64,000 nucleotides of DNA, from NCBI RefSeq assembly GCF_003390865.1, contig NZ_QMEJ01000003.1, positions 472,160 to 536,159 of the forward strand, read 5' to 3'. Under the pieces are notes generated by a model, which was given only the letters and a program-made list of their open reading frames with translations, had not been told where the DNA came from and made no database searches. Origin of the DNA: Tropicimonas sp. IMCC34011. GTDB lineage: Bacteria > Pseudomonadota > Alphaproteobacteria > Rhodobacterales > Rhodobacteraceae. Both the position numbers and the translations under genes were made by a program. Positions 44,763 to 54,456 of the stretch are shown here, in pieces (position 1 is the stretch's first letter; each line of letters starts with the position of its first letter).

Positions 44763-46487
44763 ATGCCTTCCTCGCGCCGGATCCTTTCCTTGTGGTTCCC
44801 CCGGATGGGAGCGGAACGTCTGCTCCGCCTGGAACGGGCGCGATCCACGACGGCGATCGCCGTAATCCGGGAAACCGGAAACACGCAGATCATCGACTCG
44901 CTCTCCGAGGCGGCAAGCGCGGCCGGACTGTCCCCGGGCCAGCCACTTCGCGATGCGCGTGCCTTGTGCCCGGATCTCGTGACCCGTCCCTCGGATCCCA
45001 AGGCGGAGGCCGCGTTCCTGCGCCATCTTGCGCGCTGGGCCGGGCGCTATTCGCCATGGGTCGCGCTGGCGCCGCCGGATGGCCTCGCCATCGATCTCAG
45101 CGGCTGCGCCCACCTTTTCGGCGGTGAAGAGGCGCTTCTGCGCCAGGTTCGGGCAGATTGCGCTGAAGTGTCGTTGAGCGTCTGCGCGGGGATCGCCGAC
45201 ACGCACGGCACAGCCTGGGCAGTGGCCCGGTTCCATGCGCGCTCGGCGGGACCCTTGCGGAACGGCGATGCGATCGATCAGGAGGCCCGGGCGACCCGGT
45301 CGAGAGCGGCGCGCCGGCGGGGCAGGGGCACCGGAGAGATGAACGAGAGTGCCCCGCGGGGCGGGTCTCCCATCGTTCCGCCGGGGGGCATGCGGGCGGC
45401 GCTCGCCGCGCTTCCCGTCGCCGCACTGAGGCTGCCCGATCCGATCCTGGAGCAGCTTGCGCGGCTGGGATTGCGGCGGATCGAGGATCTCGCGGGTCAG
45501 CCCCGGGGAGCGGTGGCCAGGCGGTTCGGACCGGAAATCGGCCTGCGTCTCGATCAGGCGTTCGGGCTCGCGCCGGAACCTCTTTCGCCGATCGCCCCCG
45601 ATGCGCCCTTTTCCGCCCGGCTGTCGCTGCCCGATCCGATCGGGCTGGAGGCGGATATCCTGGCGGGAATCGACCGGCTGCTGCCTGCCTTGTGCGACAG
45701 GCTCGCAGATCGGGGCCGCGGTGCGCGGCGCATCGTGCTCCGGCTTTTTCGCTGTGATCACACCTCCGGGCAGGTCGAGGTCCGCCTTGCCCGGCCCTCG
45801 GACGAGCCGATCCGGATCCGCCCCCTCCTGGCGATGCGGCTGAGCGATATCGATGCCGGCCCGGGGATCGACGCGATGCGGCTCGAGGCGCCTGAAACGG
45901 AGGTGCTGCGCAAGGAGCAGGGGCGGCATCCGGTGGCGGCGCAAGGTGGCGGAACCGCGGACTCTCCGGCGGGCATGGCGGCCAGGGGGCCGACTGCGCC
46001 GGACCCTTTGCCCGCGAAGCCCGATGCCGAGTTTCCCGAACTTGTCAGCCGGATCGGCGTTCGGGTCGGTCTCGAGGAAATTACCCGCGTTGTCCCGGGA
46101 GACAGCTACCTGCCCGAGCGCAGCGGCCAGATCATTGCCGCGGCCTGGGCCTTTCCGGCGGAAGCCTGGCAACCCTGCACGGTCCATCCGCGGCCCCTGA
46201 TCCTCTTTCCGCCCGAGCCTGTTCACCTGCCGGCCGGCCGGGTCGCGACACATGCTCCCAAGGCAGCCCCCTGCGAGTTTCGCTGGCGGGGGCGGACCCT
46301 TGTCGCGAAGGATCAGTCCCAGAGCGAGCGGATCTGTCCGGAATGGTGGTGGGACCATCCTGACTGGCGAAGCGGGTTCCGCGATTACTGGCGGGTGGAG
46401 GCCGAAACGGGAGACAGCATCTGGATCTACTTCGCCCATGGAGACACGATGTCCGCCGGGTGGTTCTGTCACGGGATCTTCGGCTGA
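44763..46487 (+). CDS. imuB: ImuB-like Y-family polymerase homolog (SOS mutagenesis)
   Basis: A 574-residue protein of the ImuB group, which binds the sliding clamp and brings ImuA and DnaE2 to damaged DNA. The N-terminal part reads RRILSLWFPRMGAERLLR. The catalytic acids of active Y-family polymerases are replaced, as expected for ImuB. A helix-hairpin-helix (ARLGLRRIEDLAGQPRG) sits near 240, and the C-terminal tail WDHPDWRSGFRDYWRVE is family-specific. A GTG start at 44730 would overlap the LexA box, so the ATG at 44763 is preferred. imuA and dnaE2 are not next to it. Confidence 0.88.
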   Translation: MPSSRRILSLWFPRMGAERLLRLERARSTTAIAVIRETGNTQIIDSLSEAASAAGLSPGQPLRDARALCPDLVTRPSDPKAEAAFLRHLARWAGRYSPWVALAPPDGLAIDLSGCAHLFGGEEALLRQVRADCAEVSLSVCAGIADTHGTAWAVARFHARSAGPLRNGDAIDQEARATRSRAARRRGRGTGEMNESAPRGGSPIVPPGGMRAALAALPVAALRLPDPILEQLARLGLRRIEDLAGQPRGAVARRFGPEIGLRLDQAFGLAPEPLSPIAPDAPFSARLSLPDPIGLEADILAGIDRLLPALCDRLADRGRGARRIVLRLFRCDHTSGQVEVRLARPSDEPIRIRPLLAMRLSDIDAGPGIDAMRLEAPETEVLRKEQGRHPVAAQGGGTADSPAGMAARGPTAPDPLPAKPDAEFPELVSRIGVRVGLEEITRVVPGDSYLPERSGQIIAAAWAFPAEAWQPCTVHPRPLILFPPEPVHLPAGRVATHAPKAAPCEFRWRGRTLVAKDQSQSERICPEWWWDHPDWRSGFRDYWRVEAETGDSIWIYFAHGDTMSAGWFCHGIFG

Positions 46488-46492
46488 TCGGT

Positions 46493-47167
46493 TCACGCGG
46501 CTTCGAGGATCTCCCGGTGATGGGAAATCGCGTCCTTGATATCGTCATGCCAGGTCAGCCGCCCTTGCTCCAGAACGGCCCCGGAGGTGCAGATCCGGGA
46601 GAGAAGCGGCATCGAGTGCGACACGACGACGGCGCCCGCATGCGCGAGCCGGTGCCGGAAAAGCACTTCGCACTTTGCCCGGAAGGCCGCATCGCCGACG
46701 CTCGTCACCTCGTCCACGAGATAGGTGTCGAAGCGGATGCCCATGGAGAGGCCGAAGGCGAGGCGGGACTTCATCCCGGAGGAATAGGTCCTCACCGGCT
46801 GGCGGAACTGCTTGCCGAGATCGGCGAAGTCCTCGACGAACGCGCAAAGCTCGTCGGTGTCGACTCCGTAGATGCGGCCGACGAACCGCACGTTCTGCGC
46901 TCCGGTCAGGTCGCCATGGAACGAGCCGGCGAACCCCACGGGCCAACTGACATGGCCCTGCCTGGTGATCTTCCCCGAATCGGGCGCAACCGTCCCCGCG
47001 ATCATGCGCAGAAGCGTCGATTTCCCGGCCCCGTTCCGGCCCAGCAGCGCGATCGACCGGCCTGCGGGGAAGCGCGCCGTGAGATTGTCGGCCACGACGC
47101 GGCTGCTCCCCTTACCGCGCCAGATCTTGCTCACGTTCTGGAGCCGGATCATCGACTTGCCCGTCAT
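46493..47167 (-). CDS. kpsT: Capsule polysaccharide ABC transporter ATP-binding protein
   Basis: The 224-residue ATPase energises export of a capsule-type polysaccharide. It has Walker A GRNGAGKSTLLR, the short KpsT-type signature YSSGMKSRLAFGLSM and Walker B YLVDEVTSVGD. Its start overlaps the kpsE-like stop (ATGA). An alternative start is the sixth codon. It ends tail to tail with imuB, 5 bases apart. The permease partner is encoded divergently about 1.4 kb away. Confidence 0.92.
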   Translation of the reverse strand: MTGKSMIRLQNVSKIWRGKGSSRVVADNLTARFPAGRSIALLGRNGAGKSTLLRMIAGTVAPDSGKITRQGHVSWPVGFAGSFHGDLTGAQNVRFVGRIYGVDTDELCAFVEDFADLGKQFRQPVRTYSSGMKSRLAFGLSMGIRFDTYLVDEVTSVGDAAFRAKCEVLFRHRLAHAGAVVVSHSMPLLSRICTSGAVLEQGRLTWHDDIKDAISHHREILEAA

Positions 47168-48423
47168 CGCCGATCTCGCAGCGAATAGAAGACGAGCGTC
47201 CCTATGGCCCAGAGCAGCACCGCGAAGAGACTTGCGACAAGCAGGATGAGCGGCCTGTCCGGGAAGCGGGCGGTCTCGGCCCGCGTCGGTGCGATGAAGG
47301 CCGCGAGATATCGGCTCTGTCGCCGCGCTTCTGCCACGGCGGCATCGAGGGCGGCCCGTGCCGCGACATAGGCCCCTTCGGCGAACTCCCGCTCCGCGGT
47401 CAGGCGCTCGAACTCGGAGACGGTTTCGGCGTAGCTCGCCCTGTCCTGCGCGGCGGTGCCGAACTTTTGCCGCTCCGCCTCGATCCTCCCTTCGATGATC
47501 TCGATCCTGCGCTCCGCCTGTTCGACCCTGGGATCGGTGTCGCGCGTCCTGTTCCTCAGCAGGTCCAGCTTGATCATCTCGTCCGCAAGTTGCTGCTGCA
47601 GCGTATCGATGAGGCCCATCTGGCTCTGCACGTCCGCGGCGGGGTCCACGACGCGGGTCGTCGCCCGGAAGCGGGTCAGGCGCGCGCGAGCATCCTGAAG
47701 CCGGGCTTCGGCTTCCGAAAGTTCCCTGCGCGCATGGCGCGTCGCATCTTCCTGAGCCTGGTCCGACAGGGCGTTGATCATCTCGCCGCTTCTGCTCAGG
47801 ACGACCTCCGCGATGCGCTGCGCGTCCGCGGCTTCGAATGCACGGACATGCATCTCGATGAGACCCGATCCGGGATCGTAGCTCACCCGCACCATGCGCT
47901 GCCAGTAATCGACCAGATCCTCCAGGGACGCCTCCGGATCGAGGGCGAAGAGAGGATCGCGCGCGTGCGGGGCGCTCCAGGCAGCGCGAAGATCGATCTG
48001 GGCCTCGACAGCGATCACCAGATCCTGACTTTGCAGGTAGGCATGGAGGATATCGGCATCGGCCGTGTCGCCGCCGCCCAGATCGCCGAGGCCGCCGAGA
48101 AGGTCGATCCCAGATATGCCTTCTTCCTTGCGCACTGCGAAGCCCGCATCGGACGCGAACTGGTCCGCGGCACGATCGTAGAGATACCCGGCGGCAAGGA
48201 GGATCGGCGCGAGAACGAACAGTGCGAAGCTCGCGATCAGTCGTCTGTGGCGCCTTTTCGACCGCGCGGGAGACGCCGCCGGGCGGACGACATGCGGCTT
48301 GTGGAACGCCTCCGGCAGAACCGGGCGGGGCCCCCCTTTCTTCGCCGCTGGAATCGGCGGCCGACGCAGCAGCGCCGGTGCGGCCGGCGCAGGGTTGGTG
48401 GCGAGCGCGGCGGTGTGCGGCAT
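47164..48423 (-). CDS. kpsE: Capsule polysaccharide export inner-membrane protein (KpsE/PCP-3 type)
   Basis: A 419-residue polysaccharide co-polymerase-like protein. A Pro/Ala/Arg-rich cytoplasmic N terminus (1-60) precedes one membrane helix (about 63-85). A long periplasmic coiled-coil part follows (about 215-360, QDARARLTRFRATTR and ERRIEIIEGRIEAERQKF). A second membrane helix lies near the C terminus (395-415). It bridges the exporter to the outer-membrane channel, which is not in this window. It is co-translated with kpsT. Confidence 0.88.
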   Translation of the reverse strand: MPHTAALATNPAPAAPALLRRPPIPAAKKGGPRPVLPEAFHKPHVVRPAASPARSKRRHRRLIASFALFVLAPILLAAGYLYDRAADQFASDAGFAVRKEEGISGIDLLGGLGDLGGGDTADADILHAYLQSQDLVIAVEAQIDLRAAWSAPHARDPLFALDPEASLEDLVDYWQRMVRVSYDPGSGLIEMHVRAFEAADAQRIAEVVLSRSGEMINALSDQAQEDATRHARRELSEAEARLQDARARLTRFRATTRVVDPAADVQSQMGLIDTLQQQLADEMIKLDLLRNRTRDTDPRVEQAERRIEIIEGRIEAERQKFGTAAQDRASYAETVSEFERLTAEREFAEGAYVAARAALDAAVAEARRQSRYLAAFIAPTRAETARFPDRPLILLVASLFAVLLWAIGTLVFYSLRDRR

Positions 48424-48478
48424 GTGGGCCTCCGGACCAGAATCGTCTCGCCGCCCTCTTTATCCCTCCACGCTTAAA

Positions 48479-48497
48479 CGTCCCCTTAACGGGAACG
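48479..48497. promoter_or_regulatory. Imperfect palindrome in kpsE/kpsM divergent promoter gap
   Basis: The 19-base site CG-TCCC-CTTAAC-GGGA-ACG is symmetric around TTAA except at two position pairs. It lies in the 112-base gap between the divergent kpsE and kpsM genes and could control both. No regulator is identified. Confidence 0.4.
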
Positions 48498-48535
48498 GAG
48501 TACGAACCCCTTCAGGGTAGCGATGAGGAGCTCGT

Positions 48536-49288
48536 ATGAGAGTGATCGGCGCGATGATGCTCCGTGAGATGGCGACCAGCTACAGCCGGTCGCCGGGCGG
48601 CTGGTTATGGGCGGTGGCAGAACCCGTCGCTGCCATCACTCTGCTGTCGCTGCTCTTTTCGATGGCATTTCGCGCGCCCGCGCTCGGTCAGAACTTCCCG
48701 CTGTTCTATGCCACGGGATACCTGCCGTTCATGCTCTTCAGCGATGTGTCGACGAAGATCGGCGCAGCGCTGCGATTCTCGAAGCCGTTGCTGGCGTATC
48801 CCCGCGTGACGTGGATCGATGCGATCCTCGGCCGTTTTTTTCTCAACCTGCTGACGCATCTGCTCGTCACATGCGTGGTCATGGCGGGGATTGCAGGGAT
48901 CTACGGCGTGGCCGGCCCGGCCCGCCCAGGGGCGCTGCTCAATGCGCTTGGAATGGCGGCTGCCCTGGCGCTCGGCGTGGGAACGCTGAACTGCTTCCTG
49001 CTCGTCATGCTCCCCGCGTGGGACCGGATCTGGCAGATCGCTACACGGCCCCTGTTCATCGTGTCCGGTATCTTCTTTCTCTTCGAGGCCGTACCGGAAC
49101 GGTATGCGGGCGCGCTGTGGTTCAATCCCCTCATCCATGTGACCGCTGAATTCCGGAGGGGCGCCTATGCCGGCTATACCCCGGATTGGGTCAGTGCCGC
49201 CTTCGTTTACGGCGTTGCTGCCGGGGTATTCGTTCTCGGCCTGATTCTTCTGCGTCGCCATAGCCGCGACATCCTGGCTCGGCTCTAA
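48536..49288 (+). CDS. kpsM: Capsule polysaccharide ABC transporter permease
   Basis: This 250-residue ABC-2 type permease with six helices forms the pore for KpsT. It begins RVIGAMMLREMATSYSRSPGGWLW, typical of KpsM, and has the hydrophobic core GYLPFMLFSDVSTKIG. The short AATTC-type context and GATGAGGAGCTCGT upstream provide a ribosome site. The glycosyltransferase gene starts 9 bases after its stop, so they are one unit. Confidence 0.92.
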   Translation: MRVIGAMMLREMATSYSRSPGGWLWAVAEPVAAITLLSLLFSMAFRAPALGQNFPLFYATGYLPFMLFSDVSTKIGAALRFSKPLLAYPRVTWIDAILGRFFLNLLTHLLVTCVVMAGIAGIYGVAGPARPGALLNALGMAAALALGVGTLNCFLLVMLPAWDRIWQIATRPLFIVSGIFFLFEAVPERYAGALWFNPLIHVTAEFRRGAYAGYTPDWVSAAFVYGVAAGVFVLGLILLRRHSRDILARL

Positions 49289-49297
49289 GGCGGTGGC

Positions 49298-50218
49298 ATG
49301 ATGCGCGATCACGTTGCCATCCTTCTCGGCCTTTACGGCGAGACGCCTTTCCTCGGCGCCCAGCTCGATTCGATTGCAGCGCAGGACCATTCTGACTGGA
49401 CCCTGTTCGCGGGGTGCGACGACGCAGGTTGCAGCGGGGCCATCGCCGGCATCGATCCCGCGCGAGTGCGGATGATCGCGGGGCCCGGGCGGGGGTTCGC
49501 CGCCAACTACCTCAACCTCTTGGGCTACGTCGACGCCGACACCTCCTATGCCGCGTTCTGCGATCAGGACGATGTCTGGCATCCTGACAAGCTGCGCCGC
49601 GCAATTGCAGAGTTGCGACAGGTGGAGACCGGAACCGCGGCGCTCTACGTCGCGCGAACGCGCGTGGCTGGCGCCCTCCTCGATCCGAGGCACATCTCGC
49701 GCGCTGGCGGCGGGCGGCCATCATTTGCCAATGCTCTCGTTCAGTGCATCGGAGGGGCGAACACGATGGTAATGAACCGCGCCGCGCTCGACCTGCTTCA
49801 GGCTGCGCGGCACGAGGCGCTGGGAGAAAATGGCCCCGCATCGCATGATTGGTGGGCCTACCAGATTATCACTGGGGCGGGCGGAGTGGTCCTGACCGAT
49901 GATGCGCCGAGTGTCCTCTATCGCCAGCACGGTGCGAATCTCGTGGGTGACAATTGCGGCCTCGTTCCGTTCCTCCGCCGCGTCAGGCTCATGCTCGGCG
50001 GTCGGTACAGGGCGTCGGCAGAAGGCGGGTACGCGGCGCTTGCGGCGTCCGTCCACAGGATGACGCCGGCGAACCAGGCGATCTTCGCGGAGTTCCGCCA
50101 GGTGCGGCGACTTCCAAGACTGCGTCGTCCACTCGCGTTCCGTCGCGCTGGGATCCGCCGGCAGGGCCGTATCGGTACCGCCTTGTTCTACCTGGGGGCA
50201 GCCCTCGGCGGCACGTGA
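49298..50218 (+). CDS. Glycosyltransferase family 2 protein
   Basis: The 306-residue protein has a GT-A fold: an N-terminal AILLGLYGETPFLGAQLDSIAAQ, the metal-binding FCDQDDVW near residues 88-94, and IGGANTMVMNRAAL with HDWWAYQI. It resembles rhamnosyltransferase-like enzymes that build surface polysaccharide. It lies directly behind kpsM and is likely part of the capsule locus. The sugar donor is unknown. Confidence 0.88.
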   Translation: MMRDHVAILLGLYGETPFLGAQLDSIAAQDHSDWTLFAGCDDAGCSGAIAGIDPARVRMIAGPGRGFAANYLNLLGYVDADTSYAAFCDQDDVWHPDKLRRAIAELRQVETGTAALYVARTRVAGALLDPRHISRAGGGRPSFANALVQCIGGANTMVMNRAALDLLQAARHEALGENGPASHDWWAYQIITGAGGVVLTDDAPSVLYRQHGANLVGDNCGLVPFLRRVRLMLGGRYRASAEGGYAALAASVHRMTPANQAIFAEFRQVRRLPRLRRPLAFRRAGIRRQGRIGTALFYLGAALGGT

Positions 50219-50362
50219 CATCTATCATGCAAGGCGCTGCTCTTTGTCCGCGTTCGTGCCACCTCCGAGGAATGTCCGATGGCCTTCGCGGAGCAGCGCT
50301 GTGGTCACGATGTCGAATGGACTGCCTTGGTGGCCCCGAAGTGCTTGATCTGGGAGGCTTCA

Positions 50363-50383
50363 ATGCACAGAGTTTGTGGATGA
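50363..50383 (+). CDS. Six-residue leader ORF coupled to DUF2794 gene
   Basis: A strong ribosome site GGGAGG (50352-50357) stands 5 bases before an ATG that encodes only MHRVCG. The stop TGA overlaps the ATG of the DUF2794 gene (ATGA). The main gene has no ribosome site of its own at that distance. The simplest reading is a short leader whose translation delivers ribosomes to the next gene. Confidence 0.4.
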   Translation: MHRVCG

Positions 50384-50721
50384 CGTTCCAGTCCGGTTCA
50401 TCCATAACCCCGCACGTTCCCGACAGGGTCGCCTTCGATCGGCTCGAGCTGGGCGCGATCCTGACGCTCTACGGGCGAATGGTGGCTGCCGGCGAATGGC
50501 GGGATTACGGAATTTCGATGCTCAAGGACGTCGCCGTCTTTTCCATTTTCAGACGCACTGCGGAAAACCCGCTCTACCGGATCGAAAAGCGCCCTCGGCT
50601 CCGCAGTCGTCAGGGGATGTACGCGGTGATCGGCATGGATGGGCAGATCCTGAAACGCGGGCACGATCTGCGGTCGGTGCTGCGTGTGCTCGAGCGCAAG
50701 TTGATCCGTGTGGTCGACTAG
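50380..50721 (+). CDS. DUF2794 family protein
   Basis: A 113-residue conserved alphaproteobacterial protein of unknown function. Family hallmarks are FDRLELGAILTLYGRMVAAGEWRDY, LKDVAVFSIFRRTAENPLYR and LKRGHDLRSVLRVLERKL. No signal peptide or membrane helix is present. The start at 50380 lies inside the stop of a six-residue leader ORF that owns the ribosome site. The longer open frame upstream does not resemble the family. Confidence 0.85.
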   Translation: MTFQSGSSITPHVPDRVAFDRLELGAILTLYGRMVAAGEWRDYGISMLKDVAVFSIFRRTAENPLYRIEKRPRLRSRQGMYAVIGMDGQILKRGHDLRSVLRVLERKLIRVVD

Positions 50722-50985
50722 GCCGCGGCGTTCCGGCGCACGCGGTTGCCAAGCAGGGCGCCGCAGATCTCGACGTCTATCTCATTGAACCTTCTGACGT
50801 TGCGAGGGCCACGCGGGCTGACCTGGGACGCGGAAGAATACGCAATTTGACGCCGTGATACCTGGCTCGGCAATCGCGGATCGCGGCGGTCCGATCGTTG
50901 ACGCATCCGTCCGGAGACCCACTTATTCGCCCTGAGTGAACCGGCCTTCGCAAGAAGGCGTCGCAGGACGGAAGAGGGTAGGATC
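50722..50985. other. Intergenic region between DUF2794 gene and SDR gene
   Basis: No gene is supported in these 264 bases. The minus strand has a short reading frame ending NVRRFNEIDVEICGALLG that I cannot assign to any family. No strong terminator hairpin with a T run is visible after the DUF2794 gene. Confidence 0.5.
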
Positions 50986-51726
50986 GTGCGCGAGTGGAGC
51001 GGGAAGACATATTGGCTGATCGGGGCGAGTGAAGGCCTCGGTCGGGCTCTGGCAGGACAGCTCAGCAAGGTCGGCGTAAGCCTCGTTCTGTCGGCGCGGA
51101 ATCAGGATCGGCTCCAGAGTCTCGCGGACGAGCTTCCGGGGCGCGCCCGGATCGCCCCGTGCGATGTGACCGATACAGACTCGGTGGAGGCAGCCGCGGC
51201 GGAGGCTGGCGAGATCGACGGCATGATCTATACCGCCGGCGCCTACTGGCCGATGTCCGCGCGGGATTGGGATACCGAAAAGGCATTGACGACGCTCGAC
51301 GTCAACCTCGCCGGGGCGTCTCGCGCGCTGGGGGCTGTCCTGCCGAAGATGATCGCGCGGGATCGAGGGCACATCGTCCTCACAGGCTCGCTCGCGGCCT
51401 ATCGCGGATTTCCGGCCGCGACGGCGTATGGGGCGAGCAAGGCGGGAATCATGCATCTTGCCGAGGCGCTCCATGCCGACCTCCGCGGCAGCGGCGTCGA
51501 GGTGCAACTGGCCAATCCGGGATTCGTGAAAACGCGCATGTCCAAGAAGAACGACTTCCACATGCCGGGCCTGATGGAGCCCCAGGATGCGGCGCGTCGG
51601 ATGTTCGAGCACATGGGATCGGACAACTTCAAGAGCGGGTTCCCGGGCGGCGTCTCCGCCATGATCCGCTTCGGACAATTGCTGCCGGACTGGGCGTGGT
51701 ATCCGCTGACGCGCAGCGAGAAGTAA
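50986..51726 (+). CDS. SDR-family oxidoreductase
   Basis: The 246-residue short-chain dehydrogenase has the cofactor loop [14 protein letters not shown], the TAGAYW region and the catalytic YGASK. Ser is supplied by [10 protein letters not shown]. It starts at GTG with AGAGGG-TAGGATC before it. The substrate is unknown. The sequence type ([16 protein letters not shown]) fits the DltE/YciK-like group of short SDRs. mutL follows 49 bases downstream. Confidence 0.87.
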   Translation: MREWSGKTYWLIGASEGLGRALAGQLSKVGVSLVLSARNQDRLQSLADELPGRARIAPCDVTDTDSVEAAAAEAGEIDGMIYTAGAYWPMSARDWDTEKALTTLDVNLAGASRALGAVLPKMIARDRGHIVLTGSLAAYRGFPAATAYGASKAGIMHLAEALHADLRGSGVEVQLANPGFVKTRMSKKNDFHMPGLMEPQDAARRMFEHMGSDNFKSGFPGGVSAMIRFGQLLPDWAWYPLTRSEK

Positions 51727-51775
51727 CGCGGGATCCGGGTTCACGGCCGCTTTGGGTCATGCTAGCCATAGTGCC

Positions 51776-53647
51776 ATGCCCGATGGTGACCCCAAGATAG
51801 ATACCAACACCGGCCCCGTGATCCGGCAACTCGACGATACGGTGATTAGCCGGATCGCGGCGGGTGAGGTGGTCGAACGGCCCGCATCGGCGGTCAAGGA
51901 ACTGGTCGAGAACGCCATCGATGCCGGGGCGACCCGGATCGATGTCGAGGTGGCCGATGGCGGCAAGAGCCTGATCCGCGTGAGCGACGATGGCTGCGGA
52001 ATTCCGTCCGAGGACCTGCCGCTCGCGCTCGCCCGTCACGCCACTTCCAAGATCGACGGCTCGGATCTTCTCGCCATTCGCTCGTTCGGCTTTCGGGGCG
52101 AGGCGCTGGCGGCGCTGGGGGCGGTGGGGCGCCTGACGCTGACGAGCCGGGTGATGGGGCGCGACGCCGGAGCGTCCATCGCGAGCGCCGGCGGAACGCT
52201 CGGTGCGGTCAGGCCCGCGGCCCGGGGGTGTGGCACGACGGTCGAGTTGCGCGATCTGTTCTACGCCACGCCAGCGCGTCTGAAGTTCCTCCGGACGGAC
52301 CGTGCGGAGATGCAGGCGGTGAGCGACATCGTGCGCCGCCTTGCCATGGCTGAGCCCGGCATAGCGTTTACCTTGTCGCAAGTCACCGATGGCGAGGCGC
52401 GGGTCAGCTTCCGCGCCGATGCCGAAACCGGCGACCTGTGGGGCGCGCTGCGCGGACGTCTGGGCCGGATCATGGGGTCCGACTTCACCGAGAACGCGCT
52501 GGCGATCGATGCCGAGCGGGAGGGCCTCCACCTTGGCGGGTTCGCCGCGCTCCCGACGTTTTCACGCGGGGCGGCGACGCATCAATATCTCTTCGTCAAT
52601 GGCCGCCCGGTTCGGGACAAGTTGCTGACCGGCGCCTTGCGCGCCGCCTATTCCGACGTGCTGAGCCGCGATCGGCATCCGGTCGCCGCGCTTTTCATCT
52701 CCTGCGATCCCGAACTGGTGGATGTGAATGTCCATCCGGCGAAGGCGGAGGTTCGGTTCCGTGATCCCGGAACGGCGCGGGGGCTCGTGGTGTCCGGGCT
52801 CCGCCATGCGCTTGCGGAAGCCGGTCACCGCTCGTCGTCCCACCTTGGGGGCGCGGCGCTGGGGGCGATGCGGCCGGAGGCCGGCGCGCCACCGGTTTAC
52901 CAGCGGGACTATACAACGCGGGCGTCCTGGGCGCCGCAGCCCGCGCCTGATCTTCAGCCCGGCTTCGCGGAGATGGGGCCATCGGCGCGGTTTGATCCCG
53001 CACCGGCTCCGACGCCGGCAGGCGAAGTAGTGGAACCCGCGGCGCCGATCGAGGACTATCCCCTCGGCGCGGCGCGGGCGCAGCTCCATGAAAACTACAT
53101 CGTCGCGCAGACCCGGAGCGGCGTGGTGATCGTCGATCAGCATGCGGCGCATGAGCGGCTGGTCTACGAGCGGTTGAAAGGGCAGATGGCGGCGAACGGG
53201 ATCGCATCGCAGGCCCTGCTTGTCCCGCAGATCGTCGAGCTGCCGAATGGCGGGGCGGACACGCTGCTTGCCGAGAGCGACGCCCTAGCTCAGCTCGGCC
53301 TCGTTATCGAGCCGTTCGGCGGCGGGGCGGTGGCTGTTCGCGAGACCCCGGCGCTCTTGGGCCAGGTCGATGCGGCAAAGCTCCTGCCAGACCTTCTGGA
53401 TGCGCTGGAAGAAGCCGGTGCGGGGGGCGGCGATGCCGGCTTGCTGGGCGCGCGGCTCGACGCCGTGCTCAGCCGGGTGGCCTGCCACGGGTCGGTGCGG
53501 TCCGGCCGGCGCATGGGCGCCGAAGAGATGAACGCGCTCCTGCGGGAGATGGAAGCGACGCCGCATTCGGGGCAGTGCAACCACGGCAGACCGACTTACG
53601 TCGAACTGAAACTGTCCGATATCGAGCGGTTGTTCGGCCGGGCATGA
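51776..53647 (+). CDS. mutL: DNA mismatch repair protein MutL (endonuclease type)
   Basis: A 623-residue mismatch repair ATPase. The N-terminal GHKL domain holds [25 protein letters not shown] and [10 protein letters not shown]. The C-terminal endonuclease motif [12 protein letters not shown] is present, so it can nick DNA and fits a bacterium without MutH. The ATG at 51776 is preferred to a TTG 24 bases earlier. Its 3' end overlaps the convergent NlpC/P60 gene by 52 bases. Confidence 0.95.
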   Translation: MPDGDPKIDTNTGPVIRQLDDTVISRIAAGEVVERPASAVKELVENAIDAGATRIDVEVADGGKSLIRVSDDGCGIPSEDLPLALARHATSKIDGSDLLAIRSFGFRGEALAALGAVGRLTLTSRVMGRDAGASIASAGGTLGAVRPAARGCGTTVELRDLFYATPARLKFLRTDRAEMQAVSDIVRRLAMAEPGIAFTLSQVTDGEARVSFRADAETGDLWGALRGRLGRIMGSDFTENALAIDAEREGLHLGGFAALPTFSRGAATHQYLFVNGRPVRDKLLTGALRAAYSDVLSRDRHPVAALFISCDPELVDVNVHPAKAEVRFRDPGTARGLVVSGLRHALAEAGHRSSSHLGGAALGAMRPEAGAPPVYQRDYTTRASWAPQPAPDLQPGFAEMGPSARFDPAPAPTPAGEVVEPAAPIEDYPLGAARAQLHENYIVAQTRSGVVIVDQHAAHERLVYERLKGQMAANGIASQALLVPQIVELPNGGADTLLAESDALAQLGLVIEPFGGGAVAVRETPALLGQVDAAKLLPDLLDALEEAGAGGGDAGLLGARLDAVLSRVACHGSVRSGRRMGAEEMNALLREMEATPHSGQCNHGRPTYVELKLSDIERLFGRA

Positions 53648-54456
53648 GCGGTGACGGGGCCGTCGCCCTGCGCTTCAATCCGTGCAATGGCCTCGGCAAG
53701 CCCTTCATACGCGACCGACATACTGTGCGCGTTGGCGTGGATGATCCGGTCAGGCGAAACCGCCATCGCGACATGGCCTTTCCAGAAAAAGAGATCGCCC
53801 CGCCGCGGTGCGTCATCGGCAGCCGGGAACGAGATACGCTGCAGGTCGCTGTCCCCGGGGCAGGGTAGGCCGCAAGCGACAAGGGCTGCCTGGACGAGGC
53901 CGGAGCAATCGATGCCAAGCGGGCCGTTGCCGCCCCAGAGGTAAGGGGTGCCGAGGAAGCGTTCGGCCACCGCGGCGGGGTCGGATTCGGGCGCGTCCAC
54001 TTCGCGGAGGTGGGACGCGACGATGTAGCCACCATGGCCTGCGTGGAAACGCCCGTCCTGCGGGGTGCAGGACAGGAGGGCGCCGTGAGGAAGCCAGCCG
54101 AGCTCCGGTGATTTGATGTCCGGAGCGCTGTAGAGGTGGGCCGACCGGGCTGCGACGGCGTGGGTGGCCTCCGTGGCGGGGCCGAGCGCGGCTTCGGTCA
54201 CGTAGCCCACATATCCGTCGAGGCCGGACTGGATGAAGGCGATCCCCTCCTGCCGGTCTAGGACGCGGAGCGGCGTTCCGAAGAGGAGCTGCCTGTCCCG
54301 TGATCCTCCGGGCGCGCAGAGAAGGTCCGCCACCGGCACCGCGAGGGAGGCGGGGTCGCCCCGAACGAAGCGATCGGCATCGACCTCGCCGCGCAGCTCT
54401 TCGGCAGCGACGCGTCCGTTGGCCGGGGTCAGTCGCCGGTCGTGGGGCCTGCTCAC
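53596..54456 (-). CDS. NlpC/P60 (C40) peptidase
   Basis: A 286-residue cell-wall peptidase with bacterial SH3-like repeats (about 70-150) and a C-terminal NlpC/P60 domain. The catalytic cysteine is in [12 protein letters not shown], the histidine in GHVAMAVS, and the third residue in HANAH. It should cut within the peptidoglycan stem peptide. No clear signal peptide is seen. It follows the leucyl aminopeptidase gene with a 4-base overlap and runs into mutL from the opposite side. Confidence 0.9.
   Translation of the reverse strand: MSRPHDRRLTPANGRVAAEELRGEVDADRFVRGDPASLAVPVADLLCAPGGSRDRQLLFGTPLRVLDRQEGIAFIQSGLDGYVGYVTEAALGPATEATHAVAARSAHLYSAPDIKSPELGWLPHGALLSCTPQDGRFHAGHGGYIVASHLREVDAPESDPAAVAERFLGTPYLWGGNGPLGIDCSGLVQAALVACGLPCPGDSDLQRISFPAADDAPRRGDLFFWKGHVAMAVSPDRIIHANAHSMSVAYEGLAEAIARIEAQGDGPVTAHARPNNRSISDSFSST

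Noticed and set aside
48474..48489. CtrA-like TTAA pair before kpsM
   Set aside because: The two TTAA boxes are 8 bases apart rather than the 7 of the CtrA consensus; the palindrome is a better description.
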